A DNA stretch of 64,000 nt from Thamnaconus septentrionalis (lineage: Eukaryota; Chordata; Actinopteri; Tetraodontiformes; Monacanthidae): contig CM020501.1 of assembly GCA_009823395.1 (NCBI GenBank), forward strand, positions 3,506,861 to 3,570,860, given 5' to 3'. Shown here in pieces: positions 42,701 through 55,512 of the stretch (positions are counted from its first letter, which is position 1; each line of letters begins with the position of its first letter). Position numbers and translations under genes: made by a program. The notes beneath the pieces are model-generated. The model was not told the origin of the DNA and ran no database searches. It saw nothing but the letters and a program-made list of their open reading frames with translations.

Positions 42701-44309
42701 CGAATTGGTAATGAGATGAGAAGGTAAAAAAAAAAGAAAAACCCCAACAGACGGAAAAGAAGGGAAGATCAGAGAGAGAGCGACAGAGGACAAGGCGCCG
42801 CTCTTTGATCTGCGCGGCGGCGGGTTGCTGCTACTAGCGAAAGCGGCTGCTGCTGCTGCTGCTGCTGCGTTGCTGTGTGACTGAGTGTTTGTCGCATCTC
42901 GTGGCGTGTGAAGTCAGAGTTTTGTGATGGATTGATTTCCTGCGAGAGACTGTTTGTAAAGGTCAAAGGTTGCATTTTAAAAAGGAGAAACAAAATCAGC
43001 CTCTGAAGGAAAGATGGCAAGATCCCAAACCAACCAGCATGGCCAGCATGGGGTTATTTATTAATTTGTGGTAATTCATTAGTTTTTTTCATTTGGATGT
43101 GGATATATTGCTTATATTTTATTTTTTAACCATCTCTATGGTAACGACTGCGCGATGCCATGCTGAAAAAAATTGAGAATTTTTCGTACATTTTCACGTT
43201 CAGCTATCAGTTCCACTTTTTTATTCATCGCCACCTAGTGGTCTGACTGACTGAGTTTTCCAATTGGTGGAACATTTTTTTTTTTTCCAACAGAAATATT
43301 TACGCATCATATGGACTAATGTCTTCTGCACACTGCAGCAGTTTTGCATTTCTCATTTCCGTTTCTCAATGTTAATTTATTTTAGTAGTTTTTTATTAGA
43401 AAGTAGAAATGTTGCTTATATTTACTTTTTACCGTTACATGCTGCCAAGCTAAAAAAATTTGCAAATTTTTCCCATATTCGACTATCAGATACACATTTT
43501 TTTAATTCATCACCACCTAATGATCTGACTGCTTTTAAGTTTTGTGTTTGGACGGACGATTTTTTCTTATTGGAAATATATTCACATCGCTTAGCTGTGA
43601 GATTCAGAGCGAGAGACTGATGTCCTCTGCATACTGCAGCAGTTTTGCATTTCTATTTTATGTTTTAATTTCTCATTTTTTTCTCAAGGTTAATGTATTT
43701 TAGTCAATTTTGTTTTAGCTTGGAAGTAAAAGTGTTGCTTATATTTACTTTTTACTGTTGCCATGGTAATGACTACGTTCTAAGGTGAAAAAAATTAGCA
43801 CATTTTTTGTGCATTTTCACGTTTGGCTATCACTTCCACATTTTTTTTCAGTCATTGCCACCTAGTGGTCTGACTGACTAAGTGTTCCACTTGGTTGTAC
43901 GTTTTTTTTTAATCGGAAATATATTCACATCGCTTAGCTGCTGTGAGATTTGGAGTGAGAGACTGATGTCCTCTGCATACTGCAGCCGTTTTGCATTCTC
44001 ATTTCTGTATGCTTGAATTTGTCAGTTTTTCTTGAGGTGAATTTCCTGCAGCTCTCCTTCTGTCTTTCTCAGGCTACGAGCCCGGCTGCATCCACAATCT
44101 CATCCCGCCGCCGCCGCTGTACCGGCACTCGTACGGCACCCCCATCCGCCAGGAGAAGGATGGCGGTACGCCGTCGGAGCAGGAGAAGAAGAGCAACAAA
44201 GCGGACGGAGACGGTCGGCAGCAGGGAGAGGAAAAGAAGGAGGAGGTGGAGGAGGTGGAGAAGAAGAAAGAGGGGAGCTCCGTCTCTCAGCAGCAGCAGC
44301 TGCAACAGC

Positions 44310-44340
<31 letters not shown>

Positions 44341-44578
44341 GAGGTTTCCGGCCGCAGCCAGAGGCCCGTTTCAAGAGAATTCAAATCTCAGCATGGCAAT
44401 AAACCGGAGGCGGATCTTTAGCCTGGAGCCTTTCCACCAGAGCAGCATCATTAGGAGCCGGCAGAAGAGGGAGAGAGAGGGGGAGGGGAGGGGAGAGGAC
44501 GGGGAGGAGGGGGAGGACGGCGGCGGCAGCAGGAACCTCGGCAAGAAGACCAAGTTGACCGACGGTAAGAGCCCCCCC

Positions 44579-44617
<39 letters not shown>

Positions 44618-46533
44618 CCACCACCAGGTGGTCTCGGCTGCTCTAATGACGTCCTGACGCTGGGGCGGCCGCGTTCCATTCGGCTTCAAGGTCCGATATT
44701 AAGCGAGATTTCGCATCTCTGATGTTTTTTTTTTTTCTAAAAATAATCTGCCCGTATGTCCATCCGTTTGTCCTTCTGCTGCTTCCTGTTTGGTGGAAAA
44801 TCTGATGTCACAGAGGGCGCTTCTGGGTCGGCGGTCATACCTCCCGACATGTGGTAGAAGGCTGTAAACGCAGGGCTAATGTGCCTCTTTTTGGAATATC
44901 TGAAGAGGGTGTTTTTTTTCCAATAATAATAATAATGATGATGAATTATTAATATCTAGGGCTGGGCAAGTTAACGCGTTATCTCGTTAACTCATTTATT
45001 TATAAACGCCAACAATTATTTTATCACGCATTAACGCATGTTGCTCACGTGCTGTAGGAGCCGTGTGTAGGGATGGGCGATATATCGGCGTTTGCGTTAG
45101 ATCGTCAAAAAATTCACCGCGGTAAGAATATGCCATCTCGCGGTAATAACGATAAACTCGCGTTGATGACGTAATTACGTGCGCAACGCACTTGCTGCTG
45201 GCAGCCGGCAGCTCATGTGTCGCACAATAAGAAGCACAGGGCTGATAGCGTAGCCACCGTGCTCGAGAATCGATCGTGGATTGTGTGCAAACATCCTGTT
45301 TTACTTTTTATTTATTTTCTTTTGGGTCGGCGGACCGGGATGTTGAGGCAGGAAACGCAAAATGTTAGCGAACTTTTACTGGCATAACTCCCGAGTCAAT
45401 TTTAGCATGGACCTTTTCAGGTTTTGTGTTCTAAAGTTACAGACGTTGAAGTTACAGCAGACGTTGAACTCTGTCGTTTATCCACACCGTCTTTTCAAGA
45501 GCGATCTTTCTTTCCGTTCTCTGTGGCGCTTGTTTTTGGCGAGCTACTGCTTCTGCAAACACGGCGTGCTTCAGGCGTTCTTCTTCTTCTTCCGCCTTCA
45601 AGAAATAAACTTGCGGCGCCACACCAGGTCGGGCATAGGTACTACATCGTCTTCAGTGTGTACATGGAGTTGAATTGTTTTATATTTTTAATCGTCACTT
45701 TTATCGTTATCGCAATAAATGCCAGAAATGATTGTGATAAAACTTTTAGTCCATATCGCCCATCCCTAGCCGTGAGTTTCTAATGTTTATATTTGTGAGC
45801 GCACTTCTTCAACACCTGGGTAGGGTGTGTGTGTGTCACTGTGGTTCATATGGTAGAACATTAAAATAAAAGTTCACTATACACTTCTTTTAAATGCATT
45901 ATTGGATTTTGCGTATACAGTGTGATTCATCGTGACTAATCAGGGAAATCATGCGATTAATTGCGATTAAAACTTAATTGTTGCCCAGCCCTATTAATAA
46001 CAACTAATATTAATTAATGATAATATAAATGATGCGGGCTCCTCCCATTTTCCTGAGACCAGGATGACAAACGTGGACCTTTGACGAACGACCTACTACA
46101 AAAAAAGAAAGAAACTCTAGCAGCCCGAGCTGATCTGCGATCTTATTGGTTCTCCCCTCTCATTATCCCCCCTCTGACCCCACCCCCACCCCCACAGACT
46201 CGACCCTGGACGACGTGCGGAAGCTAAAGGTCTGCATCGAGCTGAGTGGCCTGCGCCTCAACAAGCCCCGCCTCCCCGGCGGCGAGCTCAGCCAATGGCT
46301 GCCGGCTCCCGGCAAGGGGGGGGCGGAGCCCTGCAGTGGCCTCGTGGGGAAGGCGGACGATGCTCGAGGTAAAAAAAAAAATCATCTTTTTTTTACCCCT
46401 CCTTGCGCCAAGAAATCAGGTCGGCTAAATCAATTCCACGAACGTTGAAGTGAGCGCGTTCGTTATTTATTTATTTTTCTTCTGGTGTTTTTTCGCCCAG
46501 CCAGTTTCTGCTGTTTTTTTCATTATTTTTTTT

Positions 46534-46566
<33 letters not shown>

Positions 46567-48157
46567 TGCACATTCAGAAAATAGTTATCGCCGCTGATGA
46601 AAGCCGCCCCCCCCCTCCTCCACCTCCTCCTTTTTTTTTTTTTTTTTGGTCCCGCTGTCGTCATCAATTCTCCATCCTGCCGTTTCCTCTCCTCCTTCCA
46701 CTCCCTCCCTCCTCCTCCTCCTCCTGCCCCTCCTCGCCCTCCTCCCCCTCCTTCCTCTCCCTGATTGTCGGAGTTCACAAGTGGAATAACACCGACTGGG
46801 TGGGAGTGTGCGTGTGTATGTGCGTGTATGTGCGTGTGTGCACGTGCGCGCCTTTTCCGACACAGATGTGTGCGTGTGTGCGCGCCTTTTTCCGACACGG
46901 ATGTGTGTGTGTGCTCGTGCACGTGCGTTTGTGAACTCGTGGCATGCTAATATCTGTATAACGTCTCCCAGATGGAGTTGTCTGCGCGCGCACACACACA
47001 CACACGCACACACATAGGCTAATGCATACGGAATGTGTTAGCAGCTTCTTCTTCTTCTTCTTCCTCCTCCTCCTCCTCGTCCGTCCTCGGCCCGTTGATT
47101 GCTCCTCTTAGAGTCTCGTCGTCTCGGCCGATGGAAAGTTTCCCCCAAATCCGTCAGAATCATTTCGCGTTTGGGGAAAGTAGGGGGAGGGGCTCTTTCA
47201 CTGGGATCTCAGGTGTTGATGAGAGGAAGCTTCCCATCTGTCGCCGCCCTGGTGGCGAGCGGCAACGCTCTGCAGGTTTTAATGAAACCCTCATCACAGC
47301 CGGTCCGGAGTAGGAAAAAAAGTCGGTGAGTGTTGTTCAGCAGCAGTTTTATTGGGGTTTTTTTGTTTGTGTTTTTCCGAGCTCACTTTTGGTCTTTTCC
47401 CCTTTTTTTTCTTTTTTTATTGGCTCTCGCTCTTCTTTTGTCGGAGAAGTGCTCGCCGCAGTCGCAACACAAACGGGGACGCTGATGTCGCTCGATGGTG
47501 ATTGATGATGGCGGTCGCCGACGATCGGGCCAATCAGGGCTCGGCAGCACTCGGGCTGAGCGTTGTCCACTGACTATGGCCAGAATAATAGGGTCGCTTC
47601 TGACTTCAAAACTTAGCCGTACGTAGGGCTGCGTCGCAAAGCTGGCCATCGCCCTGGCAAAAAAATGCTTTTTCTCTCTTAATATCCAGCACAATTGCTA
47701 GAAAGCTGAAAACCCCCCAAAAATATAATAATTTAATTAATAACCATAAAAATCCCTTCATGCCAAAATAGCTAATCCGGCTGGCGATCGTGTTGCTTCG
47801 GTGACGTCACTGATTCCAGACTGACTGATTTTCTGCCTTAAAAACACAAACTTAGGAAAACAAACAAATCCATCCAAATGGAAATAAGTCGTTATAGTGG
47901 CGCTAGCGTCCACTGCTAGCTCTTAATAAAAAAAAAACGCCAGTAAAAACAACATGCAAATGGCTCTGTGCAGACCATGGTTTTAATAATAAAAAAATCG
48001 AAAAACCCAAAACTCATTTTCCTGAGTCGAAAAACTTAATGAGGGCTGACGTGTGGATGCGGCCCAGAATGCATCAGTAGCCGTGATGTCACCTTCTAAT
48101 GAAACAATAAATGCTGCAGTTTGACGATTAGAGGTTTACTGCGACACACCCAGAGGG

Positions 48158-48210
<53 letters not shown>

Positions 48211-48483
48211 CGACAAGTGTGTGTGTGAGCGATAAATTCCTATTAAGTAGCTTTTGCGCGCAAACAAACACGCACGCACACACACACATCACCATTTGAT
48301 GCTGTATTTTTAATCCTGTTCGCGCTCAATCTGCATGTGGCTGTGCCAAACATCTGTGTATGCGTGTGTGTGTTTGCGTGCGTGTCTGTGTATGTACGTT
48401 CACGCACACACACACACACACACACACGCTTTTCCTGGCTCATAAATAATTCAGCAGATGGATGTGGCGTGACTCTCCGAAAC

Positions 48484-48566
<83 letters not shown>

Positions 48567-48800
48567 GTCCATTTAAAAATTTTACACACTGGATTCTCTG
48601 TGTGTGTGTGTCGGCGGCGTGTGTGTGTGTGCGTGCGCGCTTCCTGCAGGCGGCTGCAATGGAAAACAGAAACGCTCCCTTGCCAGCTCCCTCGCTCTCC
48701 TCCCCTCCCCCACTATCCGCTACCTCGGCCGCCCGCTCGCACGCCCGCCCGCTTGCTCGCTGCTCCACTCAAGCGCAGAGGGTGTTTCTTTGTTCCTTCC

Positions 48801-48840
<40 letters not shown>

Positions 48841-48923
48841 TGTCTCTTGTTATCTAACTCGATCCCCTTGTGTCCCCCCCACTGTGTTGAAGGACAGACA
48901 GTAGCTCATTTGTTAGCAAAGAG

Positions 48924-48969
<46 letters not shown>

Positions 48970-51900
48970 TGGGTTCGCAAAATGACAGAAAATGGATTTG
49001 CCGATGAAAGAAAAACAACGCAAAAGAAGTTTAAAATGAAAAAAAAAAGAAAAAGTCGGTGGACGAGATTAACTTTTGCAGATTCCTTGCTGCTCCTTGC
49101 ACACCTGATGCTCAAAAACCCCCCCCACACACACACACACACACACCTGGTATTCACATGCGCCTGTTGGCCGCATCAACCATAAAACCTGCAGCTCGAC
49201 TCAACAGTAGCCTGGTTTCCATCTCGGGGTGATGCCAGTTTTTTTTCTTTTCCATTTTTTTTTTTTTTTTTTTTTTACCAAAGTTCGCATCAACCGACAA
49301 AAACAAAAAAAATAAAACAAAAAAATGAAGCTGAATAGTTGGCGTAGCAGCTCTAACTGCGCTAATGGGCTAGGCTTGTTTTCATTTTTATTTTTGATTA
49401 ATTTTTTCAGAAAATGCGACTCCTGGCAACGTGACCTGGTTGCAGAAGTGATGTAGAGGATTAATAAAATAATAAAAAAATGAATGAATAAAAAATCTGA
49501 AACAAAACAAGTAGTTGCCCTGACGATATACGAGGCTGGTGCAGAGTTTAAATCCCGGTGGCGTCCGCGGAAAATGCAATTGTTTTCGTTTCATTCAAAT
49601 TTATGGCAAACGTCGCTTTAAATCGATAAAAATGTTGTGTTTCCATGAACGACTTGGTTTGTTCGAACGAGGCTATGTAAAAGTGTAGTGACTTCGAAAT
49701 TAGGAAAACAGTGCCCCTAGTGGTCGTAGCTGAAGCAACCACTGAAATTGTGGGGCAGGAACAAATTTGAGGTTTTATCCCGGATATTTTCGTCAAAATA
49801 ATATTTTTTGTGAAAAGTTTCTTCTTTTTTTTTTTAAACGTACAGTGCTAATTATCACGCACACCTGTTATCCCACTAACAAATGATCACGATACTTCAA
49901 AAAAACCAAGTCATCCAGGTTTATAGCTAGCAGAGCAGCACTCTGCTAGCTGAGCCAGGCTGTAACCTGGTGGTCACAGTGGGCATTACATGTTAATAAC
50001 CGCAAGCTGTATGACGCTAGTTTTACGTGTCTAATAGCAATAACGTTCAAGGGAAGAAAAACCCTACGTTAGTGCAGCCAAGCTAATTGCGTTCCATCAA
50101 ATCACGTGGTTCGGCGTGTTTGTGTTGGATCATTTAGGATAACTAAAAATTGTAAAAAGAAACAATAATAAAAGCTTTTCGAAGTTCTCAAGCCACTTTA
50201 CAGATATAAGATTAAAACATATCAGAATAAAATCTACATTGAAAAATACGTAAAATTATGCAAACAAATCAAATGCAGTTAAGAGTAAAATTTTAAACTT
50301 AAAAAATTGCTGATTTAGTCTTAAATTCTTCCCCTGCAGCTGCTGATAAAAATGTCGGGTTTCCATCAACGACTTGGTTTGATTGAACAAGGTTACATTA
50401 AGTTTCGTGACCTTGAAAATAGGAAAATAGCGCCCCCCAGTGGTCGTAGCTGAAGCAACCACTGAACAAAAATGTGTTAACCCTTTAGGCGCCATGGTCG
50501 CAAAATTGCGACAAGCGTCATTGCTGAATTAAACAGGCCATAGCGGCAAATATGGTTATAAAAGTAGTTACCACTTTACACCAGGAGATGGCAGACACCT
50601 GTGGCTTCAATCTGAGCAGCATTTGTGGGGGTGTTTATATTCGGATTTTGGAGTATAAAGAGAGAGAAAGCCTCAGTCGAGGAGACGAGGAAGTGGTTGT
50701 AGTGGGAGCGGAGAGAGAAAGACAGCGAATTTTGCCGAGAATACATCGCCGAGAGGTTTCTTCGTTGATGAAGTACTTCGTCAAGTAATGTCTGACTCTG
50801 ATTCCAAAGAGGAATATTCGCACTCTGACGATGATGTTCAGTCATCCCGTTAGAGAAGTCTGCCGGTGCGTCTTTACGCAGCGGCAGCGAGTCCATGCGC
50901 CACGACAGTCACCAAGCAGCGCATGCTTCGCCTCAGCGTGGCCGGGGTGTAGTGGGAGTAATCGACGAATGAGGAGACGTGGTGGGGGAAGCAGGAGTGC
51001 TCAAACACCGCTAATGGTGACGGAGGGCGCAGTTAGAAGCTGTGGGAGGAAACGCCCAGCCAGTGCTGGTGGAGGCAGCAGGGATGTTCGCGGTCACCCT
51101 GTAAATTACAGAGATGATGGCTGAGTCTGTTTGAGATATGTGGAAAATGATCAAAAGTGGATAAAACATTTTGATGAGCCTGTAGGGTATTGTGGAGACT
51201 GACATACAGATCCCTGACATCTGACATAATACAAAACAAACAAACAACCCAAAAAAATTTACTCCTTTCACAAAGTTTGGGTCATACTGAAGATTTTTCT
51301 CAGTATGGCTTTATCTCTAACCAATTTGAAGTCACAGCCATTTGGAATCTTGATATCAAAATTTAGTATTTTCTTGGACAAAAAATTCTGGCGCTTAAAG
51401 GGTTAAAATGATTAAATGAATTAACGGGGCAGAAGATAAAATCCGGGAAAAAAAATCAAGTTGAGGCGGGAACCAATTTGAGATTTAATCTTGCAAATTT
51501 ATGTAAAAGATTTTTTTTTTTTCAAAAAGTTTGTCAATTTTTTTGATGTACGTAACCATCACTTCCACCTGAAGTTGTGCATGGAGTTAAAGATGTGTTG
51601 TCGATATATATATATATATATATTTTTTTAAATTCCATCAGGATTCTACGGTGGCCTAGCCCTCCCGCCATGTGGCCCCACCTCCCAGCCGCCTGGTCCT
51701 GCCTCTTTTGCGGCACTGGCCTCGTCCCGCCTCCAGGACAAACACCAGAAGCTGCGGGAAGGCCGGCGCCTCTCCAGCTTCTTGCCCTCACTGCTGCACA
51801 ACCCTCGGCCCGCCTCCCCGCCAACGACCGACCTTCACCACTTCCTGTGCGGCCGTCGCCACCATGACGATGGCGACGGCGGTGACTCCGACAAGCCAAA

Positions 51901-53772
51901 AGGGAAGCGGCCGTGCAAGACAAAGCACACGGAGGGCGAGGAGATGTACAGGGGCGGAGCTAGCTACGAGGAAAAGAACGGGAAGGTAGGAAATGCTGAG
52001 TTCTTTGGTTGATTGCTGTGTTGAAAAACATAGATCGGAATTGAAGTTCCTGTTTTTCCGATTTTTCTTTCTTTTAGTTTTTTGCTGAGTTATTTAGTTG
52101 GTCGCTGTGTTAAAATAACGTAGTTCGTAATTCAAGTTGCTGTTTTTCCGAATTTTTTCTTTTTGTTTTTTGCCGAGTTCTTTTGTTGGTCGCTGTGTTA
52201 ACAATGTAGCTGTCAATTCCAGTTGCTGTTTTTCCGAATGTTTTCTTTTTGTTATTTGCTGAGTTCTTTGGTTGGTCATTGTGTTAAACGTAGCCCGCAA
52301 TTCCAGTTGCTGTTTTTCCACATTTTTTTTCTTTTTGTTGTTTTTTGCAAGATTTGTCTCAGCTGTCAGAGCTTGTTTCAGTATTTGATTTTGCTGGATA
52401 GAAATTTGAGAATCTTGCTTTCATTGCTCAGAACTTTTGAAACGTTGAAGCTAGCACATGGCAGCTAGTCCTGCGGCTAGCTCGCTAGCGCACTGAAGTG
52501 AGAAGTTGTTGTTTTTTTTTAACGCAAATCTGTTTTCAGCTTTCCATTGTTGTATGGAGACTGATTCAAAAGTTGAGCTAACACGATTTCACTGTTCATT
52601 GTTTTTTTCCCAGTTATTTATTTATTTTGGTCGCCTAATTATTGATCAGCACCGCTGAAATCTTCCACCGCAGTCAGTTTGTCCTCGTAGAGTTTTGAAA
52701 AACTAAAACACTGGTGAAGAACAAAAAGCGAAAATGGTTTTAATTATTATTAAGAAAAGAAAATACCCCCAGAAAAAAAAAAAAATTGAATGTTGGAGAG
52801 AGAATGCACAAGCGGGAATAAAAGCATGTCGTCTCTGCTCAGACGCTGCGAGCGTCGATTCGTGACTGAGGGGGAAAAAAAGAACAAAAAAGAAAAAAAA
52901 ATCAAACGGCTCAAACAAACAAAATTCAGCAGCAAGATAAACAGCGGGAGGTTTTCTTGCGGTTTTTTTTCTCTTAAATCTTTCTTTCTAATATATTGTG
53001 CAACGAGTTGAACCCCCTCCACCCACCTTACCTCCATCAGACCCCCCTCCATCCTCCACTTTCCCTCCTCCCCTCCCGTCTTCGCTCTCTGTTAATCGTT
53101 GCAATTATCGTGCTGATTGGAGCTCGCTGGGAAACCTCAGCAGGGACGGCGTGTGTGTGCGCGCGCACGTGTGCGTGTCTGTGTGTGTGTGTGTGTGTGC
53201 ACTTGCGTGTGTGTGTGTGCGTGCGCGCCTGTCCGTGATTCAATTCACCGCAGATTAAAGTGAAGGAGAGAGCAAACGAGGAACGGAGGGAGGGATGGAG
53301 TGATTGAAGGTTATGGAGGAAGAATAATATTCTCCACATGTACGCCGTGTGTGTGTGTGTGTGTGTGTGTGCGTGCGTGCACGCTTCTCTGCCTGTTGGT
53401 GTGTGTCTGTCTGTGTGTGTGCGTGCGTGCGTGCGTGTGTGCGTTCGCGGCAGCTTGTGCCGTTTTGACAGCTGCTGCACCGGAGATTTCCTCGGGGCAG
53501 CGAGGACACACACATCAAAACACACACAACCAAAACGCACACCAGCGCGCGCGCACACACACGCAGTCTGTCGCTCTCTCGCTCGGCTCTCGCTCTGCCC
53601 TCCTCCTTGTTTGAGTATGCTGCGCTAGAAAACACGCACACACACGCGCGCACACACACTCACACACTGGCGCAGACACTCACGCAGGCGCGAACACACT
53701 CCCACACGCACACACAAAAACAGGCGCGGCTGCACCACACACACACACAGACACACACAAACAGGCGGGCGG

Positions 53773-53840
<68 letters not shown>

Positions 53841-53907
53841 CCGGGGCAAAGCTCGCATCCTATCTGTCGATGCGTGGCAGCGAGCGGCTTCGTTTGACAG
53901 ACGCTTG

Positions 53908-53963
<56 letters not shown>

Positions 53964-55048
53964 TTAAAACGCACACGCTGTCTGGCTGCTAAGCAGCGGC
54001 GGCTGTTGCCGAGGCTCCGGCGGCTCAGCGGAGCAGCTTTTCCGCCGTGACTACGTGCGGCTGATTATCCTCATTTAGAAAATCGGACTAAGTCGTTTTC
54101 GCGAGCCGCACCGAGCGAAATATAATTGCATAAATTAAAATGCATAAATGAATTAATAGGGCGTAAGATAAAAAAAAAAAAAAATCAAGGTGTTGTGTTG
54201 TCTAATTTCTTTTTAACATACAATGCTAACACGTCACGCAAACCTGTCGTCCCCACTAACAAATGATCGCGATACTTTAAAAACTCGCGGCAGGTTAACC
54301 AGGTTTATAGCTAGCAGAGCTGCACTGCGGCTAGCTGATCCAGGCCGTAAACTGGTGGTCACAGTGGGCACTGCATCTCAATAACCGCTAGCCGTACAAC
54401 GCTGATAGCGATAAAGTTCAAGGGAAGAAAAACCCTACGTTAGCGCAGCCAAGCTAATTGCATTGCCTCAAATGGCACATGGTTCACTGTGTAATCATAA
54501 GAATAAGAGGAAGAAGCACTTTTCGAAGTTCTCAAACACTTTGCAGAAATAAGGTTAAAATGTATCAGAAAAAAATTTACATTGAAAAAAAAAGGAAAAC
54601 TATACAACCAAATAATTTACATGCAGTTTCGAGTCAAATTTCATGTTTCAATTTTAAAAATAATTGCTGAGTTCGTCTCAAATTCTTCTGCTGCAGCTGC
54701 TAGCTTGTTTTTTTGTTTTTTTTTTCATGTTTTTCCAAAGTTTTTATAATGGCGCTGGACTCGCTGGCCTCCTTCCTTAACGACTTCCTCAGTTTTCCAC
54801 ACAATTACTTTTTTCCGCGAATTCCTTAAAATTCAACTCAGAATGTCGAAATTCGAAAAGAGTTTGCAAGCGTCGGTTTCAAAAGTCAGCTCACACCCGA
54901 TTGGCCATCTGAGTCAGCGTGAAGTCAGGCGACCTGCTGTTGCTGCTGCTGCTGGGAATAAAGAGACTAGGGGGAGAAGAAGGGGGGGCCTAACACACAA
55001 CCAGGTGGGACTCCTGGTCCCGGAATTCAGCCCGAGGTTTAGCACTCC

Positions 55049-55104
<56 letters not shown>

Positions 55105-55317
55105 ACTCATTTGTTTCTCTCTTGTTCGCCCTCCCCGAGACAAATCCCCCCCCCACCACCATCACCACCACCACCACCCCGCTTCCGTTCGGCCGTCTCT
55201 TCCTCCTGAGCTTTCCGTCATCAGCCTCCGGCTGCGTGCACACACACACACACACACACACACCCACCAAGTCCAGGCTGCAGAGGTGGTGACAGTGCTA
55301 TTTTCGACCGAGCTGGA

Positions 55318-55403
<86 letters not shown>

Positions 55404-55467
55404 CAGCCTGCGCGCTGAAGAGAAACCATCTGACAATGATGGATGTCGGAACGGCGAGCGCCAATTT

Positions 55468-55512
<45 letters not shown>

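Larger units (their letters stand above)
41280..44072 (+). other. bcor: bcor intron with CA-rich 5' part and tandem repeat 3' part
   Basis: The first 600 bases are interrupted (CA)n and CACACAGGCG arrays. The last kilobase is a three-copy diverged tandem repeat (listed). A short CTG/GCT run lies at about 42845-42868. Confidence 0.85.
44565..46197 (+). other. bcor: bcor intron holding nested MITEs
   Basis: A (CA)n array at about 44581-44613, then two nested hAT-like elements (listed), then poly-C-rich sequence leading to the acceptor CCCCCACAG. Confidence 0.85.
46369..51641 (+). other. bcor: 5.3-kb bcor intron
   Basis: A GT-AG intron with a CAG run at about 46540-46567, many (CA)n/(GT)n arrays (46.8-49.15 kb), a duplicated repeat block (49.6-50.5 kb) and a piggyBac-type element (50.48-51.40 kb). 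No coding sequence is supported. Confidence 0.85.

Noticed and set aside
45362..45783. Open frames of 103-119 codons inside the inner MITE
   Set aside because: No transposase motif (no BED finger, no hAT dimerisation block) and too short; they lie in a non-autonomous element.
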